Shown piece after piece: positions 53,174 through 60,743 of a stretch of DNA of 64,000 nucleotides. The first letter of the stretch is position 1; the number at the start of each line of letters is the position of its first letter. The stretch spans positions 310,001 to 374,000 of the forward strand of contig JAFLCK010000001.1 in NCBI GenBank assembly GCA_017303615.1. The letters run 5' to 3'. Both the position numbers and the translations under genes were made by a program. The stretch comes from Obscuribacter phosphatis_A. GTDB taxonomy: Bacteria; Cyanobacteriota; Vampirovibrionia; Obscuribacterales; Obscuribacteraceae. The notes under the pieces were generated by a model. That model ran no database searches. It saw only the letters and a list, made by a program, of their open reading frames with translations, and was not told the origin of the DNA.

Positions 53174-53692
53174 CTACTTGTTTGGATTGTAGGCGCCGTA
53201 TGCGTCGCGCACTTCTTGCGGCAAGTCTGACGAGAGACTGGCGTCCACTCCGATGTCGTCATTCTTGCCCACAGGAAAGCCGATTGCATTACAGGTGTTT
53301 TCCCAGCCTCTGGAAATGGCTCCGAAAAACCCTTTCCGTTTCTTGGGTTTTCGACCGTTGGGCGCTTCCGCCGGCATCTGCATCATATTGTCTGCCTGTA
53401 TTGAGGCTTCTTCCATTTCGCGGGGATCGATCACTGGACCGGAATTGAGAAATTGCTTCAAGTTGGAGCCGTCAATTACTCCATCGGGCGGAACATACTG
53501 ACCATTGTCTAATAGGGGGCGAACCGGAACTGAGTCTCCTGGTTGAGAAGTCTTGGCTGCCGCCTTTTCCTGTTTGCTTGGATCGTTGTCTTTGTAGCCC
53601 TTCAATTCAAGCTGTTCGCCTTGAGCGAAAGCGGCATTTTGCATCAACAAGACCGACAAAACGGAAAGCAAAGGTAGGCTCGTACGATTCAC
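53174..53692 (-). CDS. Exported hypothetical protein
   Basis: 172 residues from GTG 53692, with GAGG six bases upstream; a TTG at 53704 is an alternative. The signal peptide (LLSVLSVLLMQNAAFA) ends in AFA. The mature part is polar and probably disordered, with a Lys-rich patch (GRKPKKRKG) and an ENTCNAIGFPVG segment with a single Cys. No family recognised. Confidence 0.6.
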   Translation of the reverse strand: MNRTSLPLLSVLSVLLMQNAAFAQGEQLELKGYKDNDPSKQEKAAAKTSQPGDSVPVRPLLDNGQYVPPDGVIDGSNLKQFLNSGPVIDPREMEEASIQADNMMQMPAEAPNGRKPKKRKGFFGAISRGWENTCNAIGFPVGKNDDIGVDASLSSDLPQEVRDAYGAYNPNK

Positions 53693-53874
53693 TTCAAACC
53701 TCAAACTGATAACCAGTCACAGATGCTTACCTCTCGACCCCAATTTCAATTTACTCTGAATTGGGCATTGTAAGCACCACCAAGAAAGTACCATAACTGA
53801 CCACTTTAAAACATGGAACTTTCCTTCAGGCTGTATATTCATAAGATTCAGTGCAAAAGGCGAGGACTATAAAT

Positions 53875-55239
53875 ATGTATATGGGTCAGCGTTTCAAAAT
53901 ACTTTCGCCTGAGAAGCGCGCCATGGCTTTCTTTCTCGCTTTGAGCTGCGGTCAAGCAGCCTCGGCGGGCAATGAAATGCCGCCGGTGGCGCCAACCCGC
54001 CTCAAACGTTCAGACGATCTAAAACTAACCGGATCGGTCAGCCAGAGTGCCCTGACCAATCCTCGCCTGAGCCGTCCCGATAGCGGCGCCACGGTCTATC
54101 AGGGTAATTCTCAAGGCGCTCCGCAGGGTACCTATCAGGGGCGGCAGCCATCATCTAGCCCAACAGGAGAGGGCGGGCTCTTTTCACTTGACGACCGCAG
54201 CGTTTTTTCCTCTGCTTCAAGCCCGCCAGCTCGCTCGTCTAATTTGTCCGGTAATTCAAATCAGACCAGCCAGGCAAGTCAGGCCAATGGCTCGAATACT
54301 TCTGGTAATTCAAACAACCCTAGTAATGCCGGTTCCTCAGAGGATCTTTTGCTCAAGCGTGGTTTGCAGGCAGTTACTCAGCTTGGGCGTGCCCTCTCAA
54401 GTTCGCCTGAACTGCAGTCGCAAGCGGTTCATTTGCTGAAAGGTTTAACTAATAAGAACAAGACCAATCTTTCCGGTGCCGCCTCTGCTAGTGGCGCTGC
54501 GTCAAGCACTTTGGCAGGCAATAGTAAGCTCTCGGGCGGTACGGCGTTGAGCAATGCCGGCAGTGCCCTTTCTGCTGCTGCTTCTAAGGTTCCAATCGTC
54601 GGCAAAGTCCTCAGTTCTCAAGAGCTTAGTCTTTTGTCGAACTATGAGATTGCCATTGTTATAGATAAGTCTGGTTCTATGAATGAGACCGATTGCCCCG
54701 GGGGTGTCAGCCGGTGGCAGTGGTGCCGAGACCAATTGCTCAGTTTTACTGCACAGATTTCTCCTGTTTTCAAGAGCGGTATCACAGTCGCTCTCTTCTC
54801 GAGTAACTCTCAAATCTTCAAGAATGTAGGGTTTTCGGTGGTTCCGGATATTTTTTCTAAAAATGTTCCGAACGGGGGAACATATATGGCCAAACCCCTG
54901 TCTCAAATTCTAGATGACTATTTTGAAAGGCGTGAGCAAAACAAGGGTGCCACAAAAAAATTACTCATAGAAGTAATTAGTGATGGTGAACCAAGCGATA
55001 AAGGCGAGTTGATTGCTGTAATCAGCCGAGCCACAGCCAAGATGGTCAGACCCGATGAAGTAAGAATCAACTTCTTGCAAATAGGAAACGAAAGAAATGG
55101 TACTGAAGCACTTGCAAAACTTGATCTCAGAATGGTTGGCGATGAAGGCGCCCAGTTTGACATCGTTTCTGTCGAGTCTTTCAATACAGTCGTCGCCGAA
55201 GGCTTGCCCCGTGCCTTGCTCGATACGGCCAGTAAATAG
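53875..55239 (+). CDS. Exported protein with von Willebrand factor A domain
   Basis: 454 residues from ATG 53875 with GAGGA eight bases upstream (an earlier GTG at 53851 is less likely). A signal-like start (MAFFLALSCGQAASA) is followed by about 150 low-complexity Ser/Gln/Asn/Gly residues. The vWA domain covers about 255-445. Its MIDAS is complete: DKSGSMN (Asp264), Thr in GGTYMAKP and Asp in ISDGEPSD. It binds a protein or matrix ligand through a divalent metal. Confidence 0.85.
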   Translation: MYMGQRFKILSPEKRAMAFFLALSCGQAASAGNEMPPVAPTRLKRSDDLKLTGSVSQSALTNPRLSRPDSGATVYQGNSQGAPQGTYQGRQPSSSPTGEGGLFSLDDRSVFSSASSPPARSSNLSGNSNQTSQASQANGSNTSGNSNNPSNAGSSEDLLLKRGLQAVTQLGRALSSSPELQSQAVHLLKGLTNKNKTNLSGAASASGAASSTLAGNSKLSGGTALSNAGSALSAAASKVPIVGKVLSSQELSLLSNYEIAIVIDKSGSMNETDCPGGVSRWQWCRDQLLSFTAQISPVFKSGITVALFSSNSQIFKNVGFSVVPDIFSKNVPNGGTYMAKPLSQILDDYFERREQNKGATKKLLIEVISDGEPSDKGELIAVISRATAKMVRPDEVRINFLQIGNERNGTEALAKLDLRMVGDEGAQFDIVSVESFNTVVAEGLPRALLDTASK

Positions 55240-55278
55240 ATCTCAGTTTTAGTTTTCCCCCCGCTTGACGAAGACACG

Positions 55279-55311
55279 CAGAAAGACCTCCTTACGGAGG
55301 TCTTTCTGTTT
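55279..55311 (+). terminator. Intrinsic terminator after the vWA gene
   Basis: CAGAAAGACCTCC (55279-55291) and GGAGGTCTTTCTG (55296-55308) form a perfect 13-bp stem with a TTAC loop, then TTTC. It can work on both strands. Confidence 0.9.
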
Positions 55312-55342
55312 CAGGTCGGCATTAAAATCTTTGCTTCACTTG

Positions 55343-55681
55343 TCAGGCTGAAATAACCAGGGTGTCTTCCACAGAGCTTTCTTTCTGTATGCACATTTGC
55401 TTCACGAGTTCCGGCGATAGGTTTTGAGCAGTGCGGCGTCTGGTCGGCCAGGTTGCTTCTCTTGCTCTATGCAAGCGCGAGTGAAAGTCGACTTGTCTTG
55501 CTTCTTCCACTACGCCGGCGAGCATACATTCGAGATCCCAAAGCACTTTGCGCTCGGCTGGGTGGTCGAGCTGAATCTGCGAGTTGTTTAACTTGTTGAC
55601 AAGTCCGAGAAGGACCACTGCTTTGTCCTTCTCGACACTAAGGTGAATGTTTTGACTCTGATAAGAAGCTACTGCTTTCAT
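55343..55681 (-). CDS. Small hypothetical protein
   Basis: 112 residues, mostly helical, with a polar centre (HSRLHRAREATWPTRRRTAQ) and no signal. Its ATG is preceded by A7 and by a 9-bp inverted repeat (CCGGTTGGG/CCCAACCGG, 55690-55718), which lies between it and the glpK stop. It may be co-transcribed with glpK. No family recognised. Confidence 0.5.
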   Translation of the reverse strand: MKAVASYQSQNIHLSVEKDKAVVLLGLVNKLNNSQIQLDHPAERKVLWDLECMLAGVVEEARQVDFHSRLHRAREATWPTRRRTAQNLSPELVKQMCIQKESSVEDTLVISA

Positions 55682-55758
55682 TTTTTTAACCGGTTGGGGT
55701 GCGTATCAGCCCAACCGGCATTAAGAAGCAATTAGGAGGGAAGCAAAAAAATATTATT

Positions 55759-57225
55759 CTAGAAGGCGAAAGCTGCGTCTAATGCCTTGCGCCAACCGGC
55801 AAGTTCGCTTTGTCTATCGCTTGCAGGCGATACTTTCAAGTCTTTCTGCCAGCCGGCATTAAGCTCAGCCAAATCTTTAATCAGACCAGCTTTTAGACCG
55901 GCAAGGGCAGCAGCGCCCCAAGCTGTTGCTTCCACATTGGTGGCCCGGGTCACGGGTACTCCCAAGACATCGGCTTGAAATTCCATCATGAAAGTGTTCT
56001 TGGTAGCACCGCCGTCTACCCTAAGTTCTTTCACGACTATGCCGTTTTCTTGCATGTCGTGGGCGACATCGGCCACCTGATAAGCCATTGATTCAAGAGT
56101 AGCTCTTACAAAGTGAGAACGACCAGTGCCTCGCGTGATACCAACAATAGTGCCACGCACATCAGAATTCCACCAAGGCGACCCGAGCCCAACTAGAGCC
56201 GGTACGAAATAGACCCCTTCGTTGCTAGGCAAAGAGCGTGCCAACTTTTCAGTTTCGTCGCTGCTTTCTATAATGCCTAGACCATCACGCAGCCACTGCA
56301 CAGCTGCACCGGCTATGAAGATTGCACCTTCGAAGGCATAGGTCGGCTTCTCGCCTTCCAATTGCCAACCCACTGTGGTGAGCAGTCCTTTGGCTAATCT
56401 CGGTTTGTTGCCAATGTTGGCTAAAAGAAAACTGCCGGTGCCATAAGTACACTTAGCCATGCCTTCTTCAAAGCAGCATTGACCAAAAAGCGCTGCCTGT
56501 TGATCGCCCAGGTTGCCTAAAATAGGTGCTTCAAAGCCGACTTGCTCTTTAATTGTATGACCGAAATCGGCATTGGAAGGTAGTACCGTTGGTAGTACCG
56601 CCTTCGGGACGCCTATGATATCTAGAAGTTCGTCATCCCAGGTCATAGTATTGATATTGAAGAGCATTGTGCGCGAGGCATTACTGCCTTCGGTGGCATG
56701 GGTCTTTTCTTTTGTCAGGTTCCAGATTAGCCAGGTATCAATTGTGCCAAAAAGTAATTCGCCTGCTTCGGCTCTCTTTCGTGCTCCGGGCACGTTATCT
56801 AGAATCCATCTGATTTTGGGACCGGAAAAATAGGCATCGGGAACAAGCCCTGTTTTCAACCTAAAGAGGTCCATATTGTCTTTCAGACCTTCGGCAAATT
56901 CACTGGTTCGTCGGCATTGCCAAACGATGGCGTTGTAAATGGGCTTGCCTGTAGCCTTTTCCCAGACCACAGTTGTTTCCCTTTGATTTGTTACACCAAC
57001 GCAGGCGATCTCTTCCGCCTTGACTCCGGCGTTCTTGACTGCTTGCTTAATACACTCAATTTGCTTATCTAAAATCTCTTGCGGGTTGTGTTCTACCCAG
57101 CTCGGCTTTGGAAAGATCTGTTCGAATTCTAACTGCCCGACACCGAGTGTCTTTCCTGTTTTGTCGAAAACAATCGCTCGGCAACTTGTGGTTCCCTGAT
57201 CAATGCTGAGTATGTATTTTCCCAT
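55759..57225 (-). CDS. glpK: Glycerol kinase
   Basis: 488 residues, standard length. ILSIDQGTTSCRAIVFDKTG (phosphate 1 motif), VTNQRETTVVWEKATGKPIY, AIVWQCRRTSEF, FGTIDTWLIWNLT and LGDQQAALFGQCCF are typical FGGY-kinase glycerol-binding and ATP-binding blocks. It makes glycerol-3-phosphate from glycerol and ATP for lipid synthesis or catabolism. No glpF or glpD is adjacent. Confidence 0.97.
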   Translation of the reverse strand: MGKYILSIDQGTTSCRAIVFDKTGKTLGVGQLEFEQIFPKPSWVEHNPQEILDKQIECIKQAVKNAGVKAEEIACVGVTNQRETTVVWEKATGKPIYNAIVWQCRRTSEFAEGLKDNMDLFRLKTGLVPDAYFSGPKIRWILDNVPGARKRAEAGELLFGTIDTWLIWNLTKEKTHATEGSNASRTMLFNINTMTWDDELLDIIGVPKAVLPTVLPSNADFGHTIKEQVGFEAPILGNLGDQQAALFGQCCFEEGMAKCTYGTGSFLLANIGNKPRLAKGLLTTVGWQLEGEKPTYAFEGAIFIAGAAVQWLRDGLGIIESSDETEKLARSLPSNEGVYFVPALVGLGSPWWNSDVRGTIVGITRGTGRSHFVRATLESMAYQVADVAHDMQENGIVVKELRVDGGATKNTFMMEFQADVLGVPVTRATNVEATAWGAAALAGLKAGLIKDLAELNAGWQKDLKVSPASDRQSELAGWRKALDAAFAF

Positions 57226-57279
57226 CTTCTCTAACCGTTTAAATTACTGTGCCGGTCTAATTTTAGTACATTGCCTAGA

Positions 57280-57765
57280 TTAATAGAGCGAATGGGGCCA
57301 GTAAGGAGTCTTTTCCAAAGGCGGAGAAAGCAACAGCGGTTCGTCGGCTTCGATTTCTAGAGAATGTCTAATTGATGAAACTTCCATCCGGTGTCTTAGC
57401 AGGTTGCTTGTCAGAATGCTATTGCTTGAAGGCGAAATCGGTTCAAGATTTAGACTATGGTCCTTGCGATTCGCGTGCAGCGTACTGGCAAGAATTTGCT
57501 TGTTTCCGGGAAGAAGGCGGCTATTTAGAATCGGCTTCTGCCAAATTATTGGCTCGACAAGGTAGCCGGCTGCATACCAGTAAGAGGGGCTGACTTCCCT
57601 TAGCCTAATCTTCTGTCTTTTGGGCGAATCTAGGAGCAAAGGCTCTAAGTCTAGATTATCTTTGATGAGTGTTTGCACGGCAGGTTTAGCTGCCCAAGCA
57701 GCCTGCATAACTTGGCTTGCCAAAAGCAGGACAAGTATAAGTCTAAGGCTTCGGCTTGACTTCAT
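57280..57765 (-). CDS. Exported hypothetical protein
   Basis: 161 residues from ATG 57765, overlapping the upstream gene by 23 bp; no clear ribosome-binding site is seen. The signal peptide (LRLILVLLLASQVMQAAWA) ends in AWA, and the rest is Ser/Leu-rich with SYWYAAGYLVEPIIW. No family recognised. Last of three exported small proteins on the minus strand. Confidence 0.45.
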   Translation of the reverse strand: MKSSRSLRLILVLLLASQVMQAAWAAKPAVQTLIKDNLDLEPLLLDSPKRQKIRLREVSPSYWYAAGYLVEPIIWQKPILNSRLLPGNKQILASTLHANRKDHSLNLEPISPSSNSILTSNLLRHRMEVSSIRHSLEIEADEPLLLSPPLEKTPYWPHSLY

Positions 57766-58339
57766 CGCGAGCATGCGCAATGGCAAATTGCCGACCAAGA
57801 GAGTTTGCCATCTTTTCAAGGGTATTCAGCAGTTTCTTCTCGTCTGTTTCTTCAAAAGAGCAGAAGACAAACTTATTGAGTGAAGCGTCGTTTCTCTCAA
57901 CTTTTCTAGAAAGCATGACGCTGACGGTAAGTTTCTTTTGTAATTTGCCGCGCTCCTCGATAACAACCAGCAGATTATTAGGTGAGTCACTTACTATTTT
58001 TACGTGTTCTTCATTGAGCGCCTGCTGAAACAGTGAAGCAATCTTCTCTTTCTGATCGCCCAATTCTTTGGTCTTGAAGCCTGTAGCGAGATGATAGATA
58101 GATAGGCTCAGATCATCTATCCGTCCCAGTACTTTCAATTCCACTCTGCCATTGTGTTTCTTTACCTGCGGCAGATTGTACAAAGACAAAAGCGAACTTT
58201 TGAAGTCGGTGGCTTTGAAAATCTTGGCTTTCGCCGGCTCTTCTTTTGATGTTTGAGCTAGTATCGGCCAGGCTAAACCAAATGTCAAAAGACTGGCAGA
58301 GAGAGCGATAATCGTGGTCTTTTCTTTAGTCAGCGACAT
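57743..58339 (-). CDS. Exported hypothetical protein
   Basis: 198 residues. The signal (TIIALSASLLTFGLAWPILA) is followed by an alpha/beta domain (VELKVLGRIDDLSLSIYHLA, VIEERGKLQKKLTVSVMLSR). Its ATG overlaps the stop of the preceding gene (TAATG). Its outline resembles the neighbour upstream, so the two may be diverged paralogues. No family recognised. Confidence 0.6.
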   Translation of the reverse strand: MSLTKEKTTIIALSASLLTFGLAWPILAQTSKEEPAKAKIFKATDFKSSLLSLYNLPQVKKHNGRVELKVLGRIDDLSLSIYHLATGFKTKELGDQKEKIASLFQQALNEEHVKIVSDSPNNLLVVIEERGKLQKKLTVSVMLSRKVERNDASLNKFVFCSFEETDEKKLLNTLEKMANSLGRQFAIAHARDEVKPKP

Positions 58340-59016
58340 TATTTGTTTTTCTTGAAAGGATGATTTTTCTTGCCTTGCTCATCAAGCATTTCAGGATGCG
58401 AAATGTCGGCGCTGTTAGCCAGTAAATAGTCTTTTTTGAAGTCTTTCATGAGCATAGTTACTTGCTCGGCCAGATCATCTGCTAGCTTGCCACTGCTCTT
58501 GCTAATCAGATCTTTGTGCCAAACCGCCGCCATAATATCTTTGTGGTTGCGACTGACTCGCGTTTTTTCCACTAACGATAGATCGACAGAGTAGACACTG
58601 TTTTTTTCATCGCTCAAAGAGCGCACTTTTAGATAGAGAATGGGGAGAATCTCGCTGCTTTTGCCGGCTTTGGTTTTGCAGCAGCCTTCGGCATCTTCAA
58701 CGATAGTGGCATGGGTGGTGCTTAGCTCTTCTTTCATTTTTGCCATAAGATTCTCAGAAGAAGCGCCCTGGTCTTTGAGACTGTCTTCTAATTCACCGAC
58801 TGCCAGCTTGATGCTTTTAATTCCTGCAAGAATCATCGGCTGGTTGAAGCCTTCTCTTCTGCTTTCTTTGTCGGCATCTTTCTTGGGACAATCACCGCAG
58901 TCTGCCTTGACGGCAACCGGTATGCTCAGAGCCATCTGCACCAGCAGAAGTGGAGGCAATGAAAGAACCGCGAGTTTTTTGAGAAAAGCGCCATTGTTTT
59001 TGCTTGAAGCCGACAT
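58339..59016 (-). CDS. Exported hypothetical protein with Cys-rich N-terminus
   Basis: 225 residues from ATG 59016, with GAGGAG seven bases upstream; ATG 59022 or GTG 59049 would lie on top of that site. The signal (LAVLSLPPLLLVQMALSIPVAVKA) is followed by CGDCPKK and, later, a CC pair (EGCCKTK). The rest mixes strands and helices. Together with the gene downstream it forms an overlapping pair. Confidence 0.6.
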   Translation of the reverse strand: MSASSKNNGAFLKKLAVLSLPPLLLVQMALSIPVAVKADCGDCPKKDADKESRREGFNQPMILAGIKSIKLAVGELEDSLKDQGASSENLMAKMKEELSTTHATIVEDAEGCCKTKAGKSSEILPILYLKVRSLSDEKNSVYSVDLSLVEKTRVSRNHKDIMAAVWHKDLISKSSGKLADDLAEQVTMLMKDFKKDYLLANSADISHPEMLDEQGKKNHPFKKNK

Positions 59017-59091
59017 TTCCATTCTCCTCAGAAAACCGTTTCGAATCACTGACGATGATACAGCAAGCGTACTTGTAGATCCTTAGATCTA

Positions 59092-59862
59092 TCAGGCGAT
59101 GGTCTTGACCACGCCTTCGATTACTTCTGCCAGGGCATCGCGCAAAAGCTCAATTTGCTTCTCGCGGGAGTTTGCCGCCATCGCCCTTGCTTTGAGCTTC
59201 TTATTTTTTGCCTTGCGGCAGACTTCGGCAAATTCTTCGGCTAGGGGCATATGCACAAAGAGGCAGGCTTTCACAGCCTTGATAGCTTGCGTGTGGTGCA
59301 TGGCGTTGAAATAAAGCTCGTTGCAGATAAACGTGCCGGCATGATTGGAAACTCGGCAGGGAATGCCGCTCTTGCCAAGACTTTCGCTCAGTTTATCTAA
59401 AGGCAAAGTGGTTCGAATTAGGTCTTGAGCACTCTTTATTATTGGCTTGTCGACTATTTGGGCGCCACTCATATCTTTGATGCGATAGTCGCGCAGATTC
59501 ATGGCAAAGCGTTCCAGGTGCAAGCCCTTGATTCCTTCTGCTAAGCCCGTCATGACAAGTACTACCGGTTTGTTCTCTGGCAGCTTTTGCAGTTTGCCCT
59601 TTAAGTTTTTCCAGGCTGTTTTGCCTACTGTTTCAAGGACCACTTTCTCAATGTGAACTTCTTTTGCGCGCTTTCTAACTCTAGCGGCTTTGCTTTCACC
59701 TTGGGTTATCAATATGTCGGGGAAGCTCTCAACGGTCTCCTGGCTAGGATTGTATGAGCCACCACCGAATTTCCCAAAGCCGCTGAGAAGGCAAATGTAG
59801 TCGCTGGATGTCATTAGGGAGGGGCTTGAACCGGCCTTTTCGCTCTTTGCTTTTGTTTTCAT
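59092..59862 (-). CDS. pcp: Pyroglutamyl-peptidase I (peptidase C15 family)
   Basis: 256 residues from ATG 59862; an ATG at 59901 and one at 59814 are alternatives. The C15 core follows: LLSGFGKFGGGSYNPSQETV, the Glu in GLHLERFAMNL, the nucleophile Cys in VSNHAGTFICNELYF, and His in CLFVHMPLAEEF. The triad is complete. It removes N-terminal pyroglutamate from peptides. It is somewhat longer than the usual 215 residues, with an N-terminal Lys-rich extension and a C-terminal tail. Confidence 0.85.
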   Translation of the reverse strand: MKTKAKSEKAGSSPSLMTSSDYICLLSGFGKFGGGSYNPSQETVESFPDILITQGESKAARVRKRAKEVHIEKVVLETVGKTAWKNLKGKLQKLPENKPVVLVMTGLAEGIKGLHLERFAMNLRDYRIKDMSGAQIVDKPIIKSAQDLIRTTLPLDKLSESLGKSGIPCRVSNHAGTFICNELYFNAMHHTQAIKAVKACLFVHMPLAEEFAEVCRKAKNKKLKARAMAANSREKQIELLRDALAEVIEGVVKTIA

Positions 59863-59905
59863 TTTGTTTGTCTCGTAGGTCTTGGTGTAGAATAAACCCA
59901 TCCAA

Positions 59906-59990
59906 GCCGAAGTGGCGAAATGGCAGACGCAGCTGACTCAAAATCAGCCGGAGCAAACACTCCGTGTCGGTTCGACTCCGACCTTCGGCA
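59906..59990 (+). tRNA. tRNA-Leu (anticodon CAA)
   Basis: An 85-nt cloverleaf. The acceptor arms are GCCGAAG (59906-59912) and CTTCGGC (59983-59989), with discriminator A59990. The anticodon loop CTCAAAA gives CAA, which reads UUG. The long variable arm and the T-arm (GTCGG-TTCGACT-CCGAC) are typical of class II leucine tRNA. CCA is not encoded. Confidence 0.97.
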
Positions 59991-59995
59991 AGTTT

Positions 59996-60613
59996 TTAAT
60001 CTCCAATCTTTTTAGCTTGTTTTGCCAGAGTTGCTTTTGCGCTCTGGTAATTTCTTTCATAGTGTTCTTTCAGCGGCAGGCTTACCTGCGCCAGTTCGTT
60101 CACAACCAGCTTGGTCCATTCGACATAGTCATGCTTCCGCTCCTCGCTCCAATCAGGGGGCGGATCATTGACAATATCTTTGACATTGCTTGCTTTGTCG
60201 CCCAGCTTTATTAAGCACGCCCCCTCGCTCAAGTGAGGGGCATGTTCTATTTGCAAAGCTTTGCGCTCAGCCTTTGGCAGCGACTTGTCGTCCGTTACTT
60301 CCTTAACTAGTGAGGCAATGCGCATGCCAAAAAGTTCTTCAATTTCGGTGAAAGTAGTTTCGGTGTCTTCGACGGTGTCGTGCAGTATAGCGGCGCAGAC
60401 TACTTCCGGGTCATAACATTCGCCGGTGTTCCAGATAAGTTCGGCTACTTCCAGCGGGTGATTTATATATGGTGAAGCCTCGCCGCCTTTTCTCTTCTGG
60501 CTTCTGTGTTTGTTGGCAGCAAAGTGCGCTGCTTTCAAAATCAGCCCTATATCTGCGGCGCTGAATGTCTTTGGAGGCTGGTTGTCAGTTTTTTGCACGG
60601 TTTCTGCTCTCAT
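59996..60613 (-). CDS. MESH1-like HD-domain ppGpp hydrolase
   Basis: 205 residues. ALILHDTVEDTET-type (here CAAILHDTVEDTET) and IKLGDKASNVKDI are RelA/SpoT-type hydrolase motifs; with AAHFAANKHRSQKRK and YINHPLEVAELIW they give the full HD metal site. There is no synthetase, TGS or ACT domain, so it is a single-domain hydrolase like MESH1 or a small alarmone hydrolase. It probably degrades (p)ppGpp or a related nucleotide. It ends five bases from the tRNA. Confidence 0.85.
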   Translation of the reverse strand: MRAETVQKTDNQPPKTFSAADIGLILKAAHFAANKHRSQKRKGGEASPYINHPLEVAELIWNTGECYDPEVVCAAILHDTVEDTETTFTEIEELFGMRIASLVKEVTDDKSLPKAERKALQIEHAPHLSEGACLIKLGDKASNVKDIVNDPPPDWSEERKHDYVEWTKLVVNELAQVSLPLKEHYERNYQSAKATLAKQAKKIGD

Positions 60614-60743
60614 TGTATTCTTTGAGTGTTTGGTCAGTCGTAGTTAGTCAGTCTCATTTAGTCAGTTGGCTTTAAGCAATCAGCTTTTGGTGTTTGTGGC
60701 TGTCAGCCTGGTGTCAATTTTAGCTTGATCTAGAGGTTAATAA

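Noticed and set aside
55690..55718. Terminator of glpK
   Set aside because: The 9-bp inverted repeat is not followed by a T tract on the minus strand (it runs into A7), so it is left as an unexplained inverted repeat.
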